DNA of 64,000 nt from Heloderma charlesbogerti. Its lineage: Eukaryota; Chordata; Lepidosauria; Squamata; Helodermatidae. Below, piece after piece: positions 11,490 to 22,430 of the stretch; position 1 is the stretch's first letter, and each line of letters starts with the position of its first letter. The notes beneath the pieces were generated by a model. That model searched no databases. It saw only the letters and a program-made list of their open reading frames with translations, and was not told the DNA's origin. Where the stretch lies: the NCBI GenBank assembly GCA_026122225.1, contig JANEZZ010000987.1, positions 558,001-622,000 on the forward strand. Direction: 5' to 3'. The position numbers and the translations under genes were made by a program.

Positions 11490-11660
11490 CCTGGTTACCC
11501 TTCCTCCAACCTACCAGTAGGTGGAGACACTGGGCAGAAATGAGCAGGCAGGAGTCCCCAGACAAGATTTAGTCACCAAGCTGCAAGTCCTCTTTATTAT
11601 ATATTTATCATCCTGTCCTCCTTCCTGAAATGAGGTCAGTTTCCAACAATTAAAAGAATA
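11490..11660. repeat. Unnamed repeat also seen at 12405 and 13549
   Basis: The order CTGGTTACCCTTCCTCCAAC, GACACTGGGCAGAAATGA, CACCAAGCTGCAAG, ATCATCCTGTCC, GAAATGAGGTCAG recurs as two separated pieces at 12405-12490 and 13549-13645. It is therefore an interspersed repeat or an old duplication. I do not know its family. Confidence 0.5.
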
Positions 11661-11990
11661 TACATTAAACGCTGAAGGGCACAATTCACCAGGAAGTTCT
11701 CTTAAGCAAACCCCACTGAAATTAACAGGAGCGGTGTAACAGCAAAGTAAAACCCCTTCGCAAGCACAATCCTCATAGCTAAGTCCCGTTTAGCTCAATG
11801 CGGCTTCCTCTCAAGTGAATGTAGGTAGGGGTGCAGCGTGACTCCCCCTCTCTCTTTGCAAGAAATTCTTGTTACTGGAATCCATATTTAGGTGCTACTC
11901 AGGATTCTACAGCTGCTCATACTTGCAATGGTTTGGTTTTCAAACTGTCTTCTGGGGAACATTGGATGGCAAGATGACCCGGCCCCAAAC

Positions 11991-12399
11991 CAGAGCTGGC
12001 TCCAGGTTTTTGAGGGCTCTTCAGCAAGACGCCCTCAATGGTGTAAACCATTTAGAGGTTTTATTATATTAAGCAGTATCTAGGTATTATTAAATAAATG
12101 GGCCCCCTCTCGCAGTGAGTCTCCCTTCTCACCCCCCTTGTCACCAGCTACTTTGTTCTTCCTCCTCTTTCTCACCATTGCTACCACTTGCTTAACAAGG
12201 AGAGAGCCAGGGAGCAACTAGGCCGTGGCATTTCCTGTTCCCCCTTCTCACCACTGCTGTTGTCTGGGCCAGAGCAAGAGGCAAGTGAAGAAGCAGGTTG
12301 CAAAGGGGAAGCACAGGAGCAACTACAGGGGGTTCTTCTCAGTGGGCCCCTCCTGAGGTGCGGGCCCTCGGCAGGTGCCTGGCCTTGATGCTGCCACTG
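11991..12399 (+). mobile_element. hAT-type element, family A, with nested LINE tail
   Basis: It begins CAGAGCTGGCTCCAGG and ends TTGATGCTGCCACTG. The flanks CCCCAAAC (11983-11990) and TCCAAAAC (12400-12407) match at 6 of 8 bases. The body is interrupted at about 12047-12104 by TAAACCATTTAGAGG...ATTAAATAAAT, which looks like the last 55 bp of an L2-type LINE inserted into it. Confidence 0.65.
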
Positions 12400-12404
12400 T
12401 CCAA

Positions 12405-12490
12405 AACAACAATCTGGTTGCCCTTCCTTCAACTGACCAGCAGGTGACACTGGGAAGAAATGAACAGGTGTGGAGTCTCCAGACAACATT
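12405..12490. repeat. Left half of the 11490-type repeat
   Basis: CTGGTTGCCCTTCCTTCAAC and GACACTGGGAAGAAATGAAC match the first half of 11490-11660. The second half resumes at 13549. The intervening roughly 1.06 kb, which carries a CR1 end, was therefore inserted into this copy. Confidence 0.55.
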
Positions 12491-12659
12491 TGGGGAGCAA
12501 ACCTACCAGGATAGGCAGCCGCATCTGAACTCGGAGGCAACCGCTTATCCAATGCAGGGCAGGAGAAGCGCAGAGGGGATCGATTTCAGCTGTCTAGCTG
12601 CAGGAAGTCGGAGCGGGGGAAGCGGCAGCCGGACGACACCTTGGATGTGTCGTAAGTGG

Positions 12660-13355
12660 CTCAACCACACTACAAGCGAGAAGGATCTTGGAATTGTTGT
12701 CGATCACAAGCTGAATAGGAGCCAACAATGTGACGTGGCTGCAAAAAAGGCCAATGCTCTTTTGGGCTGCATTCATAGAAGCATACCCTCCAAATCCCGG
12801 GAAGTACAAGCCCCCCTCTACTCAGCACTGGTTAGGCCTCATCTGGAGTACTGTGTCCAGTTCTGGGCACGACATTTTAAGGAGGATGCAGACAAACTGG
12901 AGAGGGTTCAGAGGAGGGCAACCAAGATGATCAGGGGACTGGAAACAAAGCCCTATGAAGAGAGACTGAAAGAACTGGGCATGTTTAGCCTTGAGAAGAG
13001 AAGACTGAGGGGAGATATGATAGCGCTCTTCAAGTACTTGAAAGGTTGTCACAGAGAGGAAGGCCAGGATCTCTTCTCGATCATCCCAGAGTGCAGGACA
13101 CGGAATAATGGGCTCAAGTTACAGGAAGCCAGATTCCGGCTGAACATCAGGAAAAACCTCCTGACTGTTAGAGCAATATGACAATGGAACCAATTACCTG
13201 GGGAGGTGGGGGGCTCTCCCACACTGGAGGCATTCAAGACGAGGCTGGACAGCCCTCTGTCAGGGATGCTTTGACTTGGATTCCTGCATTGAGCAGGGGG
13301 TTGGACTCGATGGCCTTGTAGGCCCCTTCCAACCCTACTATCCTATGATTCTACC
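12660..13355 (+). mobile_element. CR1 LINE, 3' end of ORF2 and tail
   Basis: The frame from about 12660 encodes the C-terminal region of CR1 ORF2, with TTSEKDLGIVVDHKL, VRPHLEYCVQFWARHF, RATKMIRGLE and LGMFSLEKRRLRGDMIALF. It is open for about 170 codons until TGA at 13179-13181, where CR1 normally has an arginine before WNQLPGEV. The downstream WNQLPGEVGGSPTLEAF is still readable in the same frame. The tail at 13290-13355 (TTGGACTCGATGGCCTTGTA, CCTTCCAACCCTAC, CTATGATTCT) is the classic CR1 3' end. It is 5'-truncated with little decay. The GC-rich 12491-12659 in front is part of the same upstream open frame but not CR1. Confidence 0.93.
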
Positions 13356-13548
13356 AGATTTCCGAATTTCCTGCCTCGGCACATCCCCAGGAATGCCCCG
13401 TTTTTGCCGCTGTGTGCTACTCTTCCGAGCGTGGGGCTGTTTTGCGCTGCCTTGTAGGCAGCGCAGGAGGGGGTGAAGGTCGGTTCTCAGGGAACCGACC
13501 AATCCTACGGCCGTCTAGCTGCTGACTAGCGGCCATAGGATTGCACCT
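13356..13548. mobile_element. Hairpin-rich remnant, probably DNA-element end
   Basis: It contains CGGTTCTCAGGGAACCG (near 13473) and the inverted pair TCCTACGGCCG / CGGCCATAGGA around a CTAGC-rich centre. The edge reads ATAGGATTGCACCTT, the complement of the GGTGCAATCCTAT terminus of the MITE at 41414. It lies between the CR1 tail and the resumption of the 11490-type repeat. Confidence 0.4.
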
Positions 13549-13660
13549 TTAATCACCAATCTGCAAGTTGAGTCATTTATTTATTTATTTATTTATTTAT
13601 TTCATTTATCATCCTGTCCCCCTTCTTGAAATGAGGTCAGCTTCCAACAATTGGGTGGCA
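13549..13660. repeat. Right half of the 11490-type repeat, with (TTTA)n
   Basis: It resumes with AATCACCAATCTGCAAG and continues to TTGAAATGAGGTCAG, matching 11574-11650. A run of about seven TTTA units (13575-13603) has expanded where the other copy has a short AT stretch. Confidence 0.55.
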
Positions 13661-13944
13661 GCATTGGGTGGAAGGGTCTGGAATTCGGACAACAAGAGGG
13701 AGAAGCCAGACTAGTTTATGTTGCTTGTATTTCCAGCCAGGGAACAAGACTCAGTCCCTGAGAACCGCAGACCAACCAAGACACCTGGAAGTAACTTTTC
13801 CTGAGGCCTGACTCCCGCAAGCGACTGAGCCCCCCCATGCCAAGCAGTTCTTCTTCCCTGCTGTCCAGTCACAAGCATAGAGAGCACACCAGCTAGGAGT
13901 TAATGGAATGCTTGGCTCCAGGCCTGAGGGCTGCCCCTTTAAGG

Positions 13945-14087
13945 CAGGGATGGGCAGAAAGTAGATATCTAGATGTTTTGGACTTGAACTCCTAGCATTC
14001 CTGACCCTTGACCATATTGGGAGGGGCTTTGGGGAGCTGAAGCCCAAAACATCTGGACATCTTCCTTCTGCCTACCCGTGCTATAAG
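13945..14087. mobile_element. Palindromic MITE, GGGCAGAAAGTAG subfamily
   Basis: The arms GGGATGGGCAGAAAGTAG and CTTCTGCCTACCCGT, with ATGTTTTGGACTTGAACTCC and AGCCCAAAACATCTGGAC, form a foldback. Near relatives are at 55118-55250 and 55549-55683. This is a distinct subfamily of the 9041 palindrome. Confidence 0.75.
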
Positions 14088-14581
14088 GTTTGAGGTGTGT
14101 TTTGACAGCATTAGTCTTCAACTGGTGGGTTGGGATCACAAGTGGAACATACACTGACTTAAGGTATGTTGCTCCTACAGTTGCTAAATTCAAAGCTGGA
14201 GATCATTCATATATGGTTAAATCCCAGTCCTGATACGGCAGGAGACGAGGCAGCCCCAACTTCTCCTGCCTGTTCCATCCCTGGTCCTGTCATCCCACAC
14301 TTCTGTGCTGTGTGGCATACTTGGAGCCCTGATCCATTATAGCAAGCAGCAAAGAGGTGTGGATGACACAGCCCAGGGAAGGAATGAGGAGGACACGTTT
14401 TGGCTGCCTTATCGCCTGATGCACAGAGAGATTTTTCCAACTTTTAGTCCAGTATCCAGTTTTGCATCAGTGACACTGCCACCATTCCCTGTTTATTTTA
14501 AGGAAAGGAGAAAAAGGGAGAGAGGAGAGATGCACAGGCAGAGATATATGATCAAAAATGAAAAGGTTGCATGTGGCAGAG

Positions 14582-14800
14582 CATAAGAACAGCCCTGCTG
14601 CATCAGACCCAAGGCCTACCTAGCCCGGCATTGTGTTCTCACAATGGCCAACCAGATACCCAAGAGAAGCCCACAAGCAGGACATGAGTGCAACAGCACC
14701 CTCCCGCCCATGTTCCCCAGCCACTGCTTTTACATAGGCAGACTGCCTCTGATACTGGCGGTAGCATAGAGCCATCAGGTCTAAGAGCCATCGATAGCCT
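14582..14800 (-). mobile_element. CR1-clade (L3-like) LINE 3' UTR
   Basis: CCCTGCTGCATCAGACCC, ACAAGCAGGACATGAGTG, CCCTCCCGCCCATGTTCC and AGACTGCCTCTGATACTG follow the same order as in the copy at 6791. Only the 3'-most 220 bp are present. Confidence 0.8.
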
Positions 14801-15851
14801 TGGGTTGGGATTGAAGTTGGATTCTAGGCCTGAATAGGTTGAAGGTAAACATGCTAAGCTTGCAATCTATTGTGGAGCAATGACCACCGTCCTGTGCGAA
14901 CTGAGCAGCCCCTTGGAACTCCAGGGCCACAGCTACACGGCACCGATGTCATTGTTTGCTTGGAAGGAGCTGTGCAGTATTAGCGCTGCGAATGAACAAC
15001 TGGGGCGGGAGATGGGAGGGTTAAGGCGGGCTTCCCAAGCTGGGAAGAGCAGAGAGCGCAGAGCTGGGGAGGAGGGTGCACGACTAGCATGCAGGACTTG
15101 CTTGCGAGCAGACGTTCCTAACAAACCCTGCATGCACATTTGAGGTGGGCAGGCAAGCAGGAAGCCGCTGCCTCCGGAGATTGAGCCCGTGCTGAGAGCA
15201 GAGAGCAGAGAGCGTGGAGCTGGGGAGGAGGAGAGCACGAGTAGCACGCAGTCTATTAACTGCCCAAGCAACAGTGCCCCCCGCCGCCCACCCGCACAAA
15301 CACAGGCTCAGTGAAGTGCTTCTGAGTACATGTTTATGGAAATCATCTGCCCTGCCACCCAGCCTTTCTCAACTGCACAGCTTCGAATCCACAGGCATCC
15401 AGCGTTTCTCAGCTGTGAGAGAGGCAGCAACATGGAACTGAAGGCAATGAGCTACTTCCCGGTAGACCTGTTTGCCCCTCTGCTCCCCCCCCCCCGGCCT
15501 CTGCCCCAGGCTACTTTCCCTTCCACCCATCAGCATGGCTTCCACCAGCCTGCTTCTTCAACCCTCTGTAACTGTAGAGCTGTGAAGGAGGAATGGGAAT
15601 GGGCATCACTAAGACGCTGCAATTTCAATCCGCGGGAGGGACAGACAGCTCAACCCCCTGCAGTGAACCTGAAGCAAGTGAAACCCTCTCAGCAAATGCA
15701 CTCTGAGAAAACCCAGATTTCTCCGTGAAAACTACGACTGGGCTGCGAAGCGACAACTGCGTCAGCTGTTGCAAAGATCTCTCCTTCAAAGCGGCATGGG
15801 GGCAAATGGCTCGTGTAGATGGGGCCTAGGAGAAACATTGTGGGTTGTGCT
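14801..15851. other. Moderately GC-rich, no gene recognised
   Basis: There is no recognisable exon. Two imperfect copies of a segment lie about 155 bp apart at 15053-15095 and 15208-15250, both containing GAGCTGGGGAGGAG followed by CACGA and TAGCA. A C run is at 15487-15497. Frames of 87-132 codons in this stretch carry no known domain. Confidence 0.4.
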
Positions 15852-15965
15852 CAATGTTAGTCCTACTTAGAGCAGACTTATTGAAACGGATGGGACTTAA
15901 GTTAGCCATAGCTAACTTATGTCCCATTTGTTTCAATGGGTCTACTTTAAGTAGCACTAACATTG
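15852..15965. mobile_element. Near-perfect hairpin MITE
   Basis: The arms 15852-15905 and 15911-15965 are inverted copies, beginning CAATGTTAGTCCTACTTAGA and closing with CTAACATTG around a 5-bp loop. The family recurs at 58714-58811 and, modified, at 43371-43527. Confidence 0.85.
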
Positions 15966-17436
15966 GGTAAAACCCCGTGATGGTAGAAGCTGACCAAGAA
16001 TGGAATCACGCAGGGGCTACTCGCCCTCGCTGGAGGTTTTCTAGGGAACCAGAAAGTTTGAAAACCATTGCTCTGGAAGTACCTACATCTTCCGTTGCGC
16101 TGCATGGCTCTCTCTCTTAAAAATACTGTTCTGATCTCACTATAAATAACTTGCCATATGTTAATTACGATCATGGTGACGATGATGATTTTTACTACCA
16201 CCTTGCCGATCCCACGGTGTGCAGCTCTTGAGAAAAGAGCCCTCCTGACCTTTTAGCTCAAACTTTTGCGCAATTTCAGTGGGAAGATATATGCCAAACT
16301 GTTCTGAGGCCTGTCTTTTGGTGCAGGAATTTTATTTTACTTAATTTGTTCCCATTAAAAATTACGCTACTTCCTCATAAAGAAGAAACACTGACCTATA
16401 AAAAACATAGTAGCGAGATATTGACTTCAAGCATTTTGGGGGGGGGAAATCAGCTGGGGGGGCGGTCACTGAAGGCAAGAAAGTCTCCTGCTCTGTACAT
16501 GATAGTTGGAGGCGGGGCGGGTTTGACAGAACAGGCATCTTGAAGAGTCTTGGAGCACTTCACAACTTCAGTCCCTTGCATTCAATACAGTGACTGGTGC
16601 AGTGGGGATGAAGAAAGGTGACTTGGTGACTCTGCACAGAGCTGGGAATTGGGAGCTCTCTTCCATTCTGCATGACAGATGTCTTGGGAGACCCTGGAAA
16701 GGGAAGTCGCTTGGCTGTTTGTATCACCATTTCCACTCTGTAACATGGGGTTGTTCAAACATTGCAGAAGAGAACATTGCCTGTAACAAGGTTTGGAAAG
16801 AGTGCATTTAAAGCGTTTGAAAAATCCGTATCATGATGAAAAAGTTGCAGGAAGCAAGAAGGGTGCATGCCTGGGCAGAACATTTGCTCACTAGCGCTGA
16901 TGACAGTTCTGTCTTCAGTGCCCATTGTATTGTATTTATTTATTAATCCCTCTATTTCAGATGTTCAGGCCGTAAGTGCCATCGTATAAGATGCTAAAAC
17001 CGCACCACCTGCACACAGAAAGGTCCCAGGAAAGGGGGGGGAACCCACCTAGAAAAAACACATGGGCCTGTCAGGTGGTCCTGCATCTGGGCACTGACTA
17101 AACTTCGACTTGCTTCGCTTCAGTAAGCTTGCTGCACCCTGTGCATTCAGGCCATGCCTAGGCAGCTGTCTGGGCAAAGAGGGCAGCTGCCGCTTCCAGC
17201 CGAGGTTCCGGAGCAGCCCTAAAAGTCAGATCCAGTGGAAAACCAGTTCTTCTGCCAGCTTCTTTGGCCAGTAACAACCTGATGGCAAAGCAGACCGACC
17301 TGCAGTTGGATGGAACAGGTTGCCAGGTGCTCAGGTCTAAGTGCTGGCAAGTGTCCGGAACGAGCAGGCGCGGGCCAATCCTGCCCTCTAACGGGACTGG
17401 CTGGTAGCCACATGTCAAGGGCTCCTTGGAGGCCTC
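15966..17436. other. Unclassified, no gene seen
   Basis: No domain, RNA gene or named repeat is recognised. Short G runs occur at 16438-16447 and 17034-17042. The part next to the LTR (17158-17436) is open on the minus strand but encodes nothing I recognise, and no primer-binding site is visible beside the LTR. Confidence 0.4.
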
Positions 17437-17942
17437 TGTCAGTCTAATCCAGTAGCCAAGTCCAGACACAGACAAAGGGATTCTTTTCAAAGCTTTATTC
17501 TTCTTTTACAACTTAACAACTCTACAGGTAGCAACTAGATCTGAGCAGCAGAGTACCTATGCCCTAAGATGAAACAGTTGGTCCCCGTTTGAAAGGGAAT
17601 TACTGGCAGACCCCTGAACGTAAGGACTAGGGAGAGTCCCTCCCCTTTTCCCTTGGATCCTCGGGGCGCAGCCGTTGTTTGCGCACCAACTGGGCCCTGC
17701 GCCTCCTTTCCGCGCCCTCCATCTGGCACCGCTCTCTGCATCTGCGTCGCGCATCCACCAAGTCTGCTATCTCTGCTCGGTCGCTCCCTGGACTGCTTTC
17801 TAATCTAGGAATGCTGGTGGGAGGAATCTCCGTCAGCTGTGGGCCCTGGGAAAGAGGAGCGCGCTCCTCTCCCAGGAGCGACTGCTCTTCCTCAGAATCA
17901 GAACTACTCTGGGATTCTATGGGCTCAGTGTCCACCCTGACA
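17437..17942 (-). mobile_element. Solo LTR, same family as 30138-30694
   Basis: Read on the minus strand it starts TGTCAGGGTGG and ends CTGACA, the TG...CA termini of an LTR. It contains AATAAAGCTTTG near its 3' side as a plausible poly(A) signal. It aligns along its length with the plus-strand copy at 30138. The first 310 bp hold an open frame of about 102 codons, with acidic SSSDSEEEQ and basic GAERRRR parts, ending at a TAG that both copies share. The flanks (GCCTC against CCACA) show no clear target-site duplication. No gag, pol or env is present. Whether the family is Ty3/gypsy or retroviral cannot be told from the LTR alone. Confidence 0.75.
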
Positions 17943-19082
17943 CCACACTCTCAGCAACAAGACTCACAGGGTGCAGCAGATCTGAGAGCTTTATGGCAGG
18001 CAGTAGCATGTAATTGGCTCCTTGGAAGCACCTGATCACCAGGGCAAGGAGGATTCTGGGTTGTGGTACCAGTATCCCAGCTGGAGTTGCCCGCAGTTTT
18101 GATTTATTGTGTGCAATAGACATCCCAATCCCTGGCAGCCGTGGCTTCATGAGGGGGTGTTCCTGTGTGAATGCAGCCAGTATTATACATTCCATTTTTA
18201 GATATACAGTGTATAAACAAGAACGTGTGACGTGGCTGCCAAAGAGAAGTTTGAACTCCCTTCATTTTGGAAGGTGGCTGAAAGCCCAACTACTGTTGAT
18301 GGAGTACTTAACAGCTTGGGTGAAATTGTGCTAGGGATTCAATGAATCGAATGCAGTGATGTCACAGGAGACAGAAAGAAAGATTAGAAGTTGATGCCAT
18401 TCCCCAGAGAAACATACGCAAAGCTCCCAGAAATGCTCAGTCTTTTGGGCTATTGGAATGCCAAAGGAATCTCTCCCATAAATCCACAGACAGGAACAGA
18501 CCCCTCCTGGATTTTTGAAACCATCACCCTCAAAGATGTCACCGACACCCCCGGTGCATCTCGCTGTTTGACATCAAGGGATGTTTCTGATGTGGGCCTG
18601 GAGAGGGAAAAAGACTCAGTCCTCAGAAGGGGAAATAAATGGAGTGTGGGCCACTACAGTAATTAATGCTAATGATCTTGGAGAAGGCACCGCATATATA
18701 AAACATGAGGACAGCATTTAGGGCTGCTGTTCATCTGCTTTAAAATATGTCAAGCGGTGGAAGGTTTATGTGAGGCCTACAGAAGGAGAGCCAGGGAGCT
18801 GTGACATCCAGGGGGAATGTAAGTGATTCATCCTCAGATCAATAGTTTGTGAAATACATTTCTGGTCCCAAGGGACTGCTGGGTCTGTTACACTGATAAA
18901 GAGCTGTATGCTGGAGAGGGGGGCAGTCTTTGCACAGGCTGTGGGATGGCTCCCCTGGGAGGAGAGAGAAAAGAATAAGCAGCAAGAGATTGGAACTGAA
19001 ATGAGGGCCCCTCCCAAAGCCAACGGATTCTTCAAAAGGGAATGGCTCAGAGACTGCTGCGACCAAGCCTCCTTCCACCTTA
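17943..19082. other. Unclassified, no gene seen
   Basis: No recognised exon or repeat. The 91-codon frame at 18391-18666 resembles nothing I know. Parts may be single-copy. Confidence 0.4.
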
Positions 19083-19401
19083 CATAAGATCATCAGAATT
19101 GCCTTTGCTGGATCAGACCAAGGGTCTATCTAGTCCAGCATTCTGTTCACACAGTGGCCAACCAGCTGTCAGCCAGGAAACCACAAGCAGGACGCAAGTG
19201 CAACAGCACCCTCCCGCCCATGTTCCTCAGCAACTGACATTGGCATACTGCCTCTGATCCTGGAGGTAGCACACAGCCATCTGGACTAGCAGCCATTGAT
19301 AGCCTTCTCCTCCAGGAATTTGTCTAATCCTCTTTTAAAGCCATCCAAGTTGGTGGCCATCACTATGTCTTGTGGTAGTGAATTCCATAGTTTAACATTG
19401 A
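19083..19401 (-). mobile_element. CR1-clade (L3-like) LINE 3' end
   Basis: CTGGATCAGACCAAGGGTC, ACAGTGGCCAACCAGCTG and GGTGGCCATCACTATGTC follow the L3-like order on the minus strand. The edge at 19390 (TTCCATAGTTTAAC) is the complement of the KLWNS coding remnant. Confidence 0.85.
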
Positions 19402-19534
19402 CCTTTCCAGTAATAGTCAGGCTGTCCCAAGGACTGGGAAGAGCAGGAGAGGGTGACCCACGTTCGACGTGTAGACCTGGAATTCACTTTCAGAACACTT
19501 ACGGGATATTCCTTCAAAGACCAAGCATGGGAAG

Positions 19535-19850
19535 AATGGCACTTTATCTATTACAGAGGACAGTCCTCTGTTTTGAAGGGCTGACAGAGGACTGTTCTCT
19601 GGTCCGAAGGTGTCCTCTGCTTGAAGAGCTATCCAGTCCAATTCTGGGTTAAAGACAGCAAATGGCTGGAAGGAAGAGCAAAAGGGCCTTGAAGTTGCCC
19701 ATCAACAGCATCTGCGCATCAGACTGAGCAAGGCCCACCGATCACCTGGTCACCGTCTTCCCCGCTATGGTGAGATGTACTGTATTTCTATTTAAATGAT
19801 TTGTAGTTCTACATTTGCATCTCTATAAAAAACGTGTAATTTTTGGCCTT
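19535..19850 (+). repeat. Unnamed interspersed repeat X
   Basis: It contains GAGGACAGTCCTCTGTTTTG, GGGCCTTGAAGTTGC and TGTACTGTATTTCTATTT in an order also seen at 36835-37225 and 57425-57690 on the plus strand and, for its right part, at 29870-29955 and 35860-36010 on the minus strand. The nested inverted GAGGACAGTCCTC words suggest a DNA element. No termini are resolved. Confidence 0.5.
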
Positions 19851-19869
19851 TTAAAAAAAGTGTATTTCT

Positions 19870-20035
19870 CTACGGTGAAATTTGCGTAACATTCGGGAAA
19901 GTTAGAAAACCGCTCCGCAAGTCCACAGAACCAGCCTGATAGGGGAAAAGCTGGTCCACTGCAGAATCTGCAGGTCAGATTCATGAAAAACTGAACTTGC
20001 TTGGTTCCACTGCAGATTTCTCCGACATCCCTTTC
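19870..20035. repeat. Unnamed interspersed repeat Y
   Basis: GGGAAAAGCTGGTCCACTGC, AGAATCTGCAGGTCAGATTC and CAGATTTCTCCGACATCCCT recur at 5270-5360 and 39240-39345. It is probably the right end of the AGGGATGT-type element at 4326. Confidence 0.5.
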
Positions 20036-20176
20036 TACGTATATTAATTCGGGGGTGAAGTACACAACCAACATTTCTCCCTGCTGTCCCCCTGTTGTCA
20101 TGCTCTGCTTTCCAACTGCACCGTCTATATTCCTGATATGTTACGGTGAGCAAACACACAAACAGTTTGCTAACCC

Positions 20177-20178
<2 letters not shown>

Positions 20179-20257
<79 letters not shown>
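20179..20257. repeat. Compound microsatellite (GATA)(GA)(GACA)
   Basis: Seven GATA units, then a GA run, then about six GACA units, without interruption. This suggests successive motif mutation within one slipping array. Confidence 0.95.
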
Positions 20258-20583
20258 AGTGCATGTGCATGTGCATTTTCTCATTTTCAACTTCCTTAAA
20301 TCATAGCACTGTCCTCACGACAGGAATAAAATGGAGTTTGTTTCCACTGCCCATTTGCTAAGCACATTTACTTGGGAATAAGCATTGTGTTGTTGTAGAA
20401 AAGGATAATATATTTTAAAAGTAAAAAATAACAACAGGAGCATCTGTAGCCATGTGCATACCTGGCCAGCCGCCCCTGACCATAACATCTTTAAAAATAA
20501 CGAAGAGAGGGTGCTGAGGTGATCAGCGCCAGCCCTGGCATGCCCAGCTGCTGATGCTGGATCTGTTTGCCACTGCTCCATCA

Positions 20584-20769
20584 CAGTGGAGGCTGGTGGC
20601 TCCAATGTCAGTGGGGCAGTGGATCCACTCCGGGGTTCAGCCAGAACCAGTCAGAACTCTAAAGGAGCTATCCAACCTTGGATAACTCCTTTAGAATTCT
20701 GACTGTTTCTGACTGAACCCCAGAGTGGATTCACCACCCGACTGACATTGGAGCTGCAAGCCTCCATGG
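20584..20769. mobile_element. Palindromic hAT-type MITE, GGAGGCTGG family
   Basis: The left end is CAGTGGAGGCTGGTGGCTCC and the right end GGAGCTGCAAGCCTCCATGG. Nearly the whole 186 bp folds back, with a centre near CAACCTTGGATAAC. The flanks CTCCATCA (20576-20583) and CCCTATCA (20770-20777) match at 6 of 8 bases, consistent with hAT insertion. A GC-richer copy is at 23721-23940. Confidence 0.75.
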
Positions 20770-20888
20770 CCCTATCACCTGCCGCTTTCCAGGAGGTCAT
20801 TTGGGCTCTCCCTTGGCTGCAGAGCCCTGGACTTCAGCCCCAAAGTCCAGTTCTAGCTGCACCACTGGAGGCACCAGGTGGGTCTCAA

Positions 20889-21703
20889 ACTGTGGTGTAC
20901 TGGTAAACTTTGACGTGTGGGTGCTTATCGTGTCAGTTGTAACGGCTCTCTCTAATGGCCTTGGAACATGGGCCAAGGAAAGTGGGAGGGGCATGAATGG
21001 AGGGAGAAGAGAGTGGTGGTCGGTTTGAAAACGGGGGAAGGCGGTTGGTGGCCGGGAGGAAGAGGAGGCAAGAAGGAAGCGAAGGAGGAGAAAACAGAAG
21101 TCAGGATGAAAAACCAGCAGCGTGGTGGAGAAGGAGACAGTCTGCAGCCCAATGAAGAGTGCACCCCCTCACAGATGCAGGTGGCCAAGGTCTAGAGAAC
21201 TGGGATGAGCAACTGTCATTGGTCCAGCTGCCATAGCGCTGCTCGTCCCAGCGAACTGTGGCTTGAAATTGGAGCGGAACGTATTTGGTTCATAGTTCTG
21301 TTAATTCTTTACCTGCTGTGATTATTCACCAAACATTCTTAAGTCAATATTGTTAAATACTGATTTGTTCGCCTCTGCGGGGATTGCAACCTGCCCATCC
21401 TGGTTATTAACCCCCCCCCTGAAACATCACACAATCCCCATAGCCACACCCGCAAGGAGAGTCCAAAATTGCAGGCAGCTGCGTTGATCCATCTCAACAA
21501 CCCAGTTCTAAGAGTTTTCATCCGACAGCCAGGAACAATATGGTGTTGCTGGGAAAATTCAGTTTCCCCCTGCTGCAGTCAGGGTTGCAGCTAAGCTCAG
21601 AGGGCACAGGGAATTCTGAGGGGGTGGCAGATGACGTCAGCATCCTGCTAATCAAGAGGTGCTGGCACAACATCCCTGCGAGCCCTGGCTCTGCTACACC
21701 ACT
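20889..21703 (+). mobile_element. hAT-type element, family F (interrupted or longer copy)
   Basis: The left part (CTGGTAAACTTTGACGTG) and the right part from about 21402 (CAGCTAAGCTCAGAGGGCAC, GCAGATGACGTCAGCATCC, ending GCTCTGCTACACCACTG) match the element at 48742-49165. The interior 20936-21400 is not in that copy, so this is either a fuller version or carries an insertion. Confidence 0.5.
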
Positions 21704-22104
21704 GGCCCCGACCCGGCTCCAGCACCTTACCTCCTATGTTACCAGTGCCTTGTTCCCATTGCAAGCCTGGCAAACGGAGCTCCGCAGACAGTATCCAACG
21801 ATGCCATTCTGCAAACTCAAGTAGCGTTAGCGGCACTCCACTGAATCTGTTGCACAAGTGGCTGGCCGTTATGCTTGCACAACTGGTTGTGCAAGGACTT
21901 GCACAATGGGTTGCACTATGGGTTCCAGAAGCATTATGCACAGCCACTTGTGCAACAACACTTGTGCAAATGTAACTTTTGTTGGATTCTTCCCTTGTGC
22001 ATAGTTCAGAACCTAATTTTTGCTAGCACAACTTCATTTGCGCTAATGTCATGAATGATGCAGTTGGATACTGCACTGTGGTTCCATGGCACCATCTAGG
22101 CTGC
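21704..22104. other. Unclassified, no gene seen
   Basis: Around 21840-21970 there are many short GCACAAC / GTTGTGC words in both orientations (CACAACTGGTTGTGCAAGG), so the stretch is foldback-rich. It may be an unresolved DNA element. Confidence 0.35.
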
Positions 22105-22430
22105 GGTGCCAGCTTACCTAAGTGTTCCATCAGCTGACCCAAAGGACCAATCGTTGCCCACTGAGCCCTATAAAGCCCCAGCCTCAGAACTTGCTCCTTT
22201 ATCTGAACGAGTCACCACTGATGTGCAGACACAGCTATGTCCTAGCTCATTATCTCCGTTGCTGCTCTGGAACTCAAGCTTTGCCTTTTTGGGACCCCAT
22301 GCCTGGCTCTGGCCCACTGACAATGAACTTCCCAGAAAGTGACTGCCAAGGCAGGAGATTCTTGTTCTCTGCTTTCACCTGCTGTTCAAGGCATCCTGTA
22401 GGCTCTAATCTCAACTGAAACAAGATGAGG
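22105..22430 (+). other. LTR-like or promoter-like repeat candidate
   Basis: A CTATAAAG TATA-like motif (near 22170) is followed by CAGCCTCAGAACTTGCTCC, arranged like the segment at 5361-5870. No TG...CA termini or flanking duplication could be fixed. Frames here carry no domain. Confidence 0.2.

Noticed and set aside
12375..13181. 268-codon open frame as a host gene
   Set aside because: Its C-terminal half is CR1 reverse transcriptase C-terminal sequence followed by a CR1 tail, and its N-terminal part starts in a hAT-type repeat.
17158..17490. 110-codon minus frame as internal LTR-element coding
   Set aside because: It overlaps the LTR end, shows no gag, protease, RT or envelope motif, and no primer-binding site follows the LTR.
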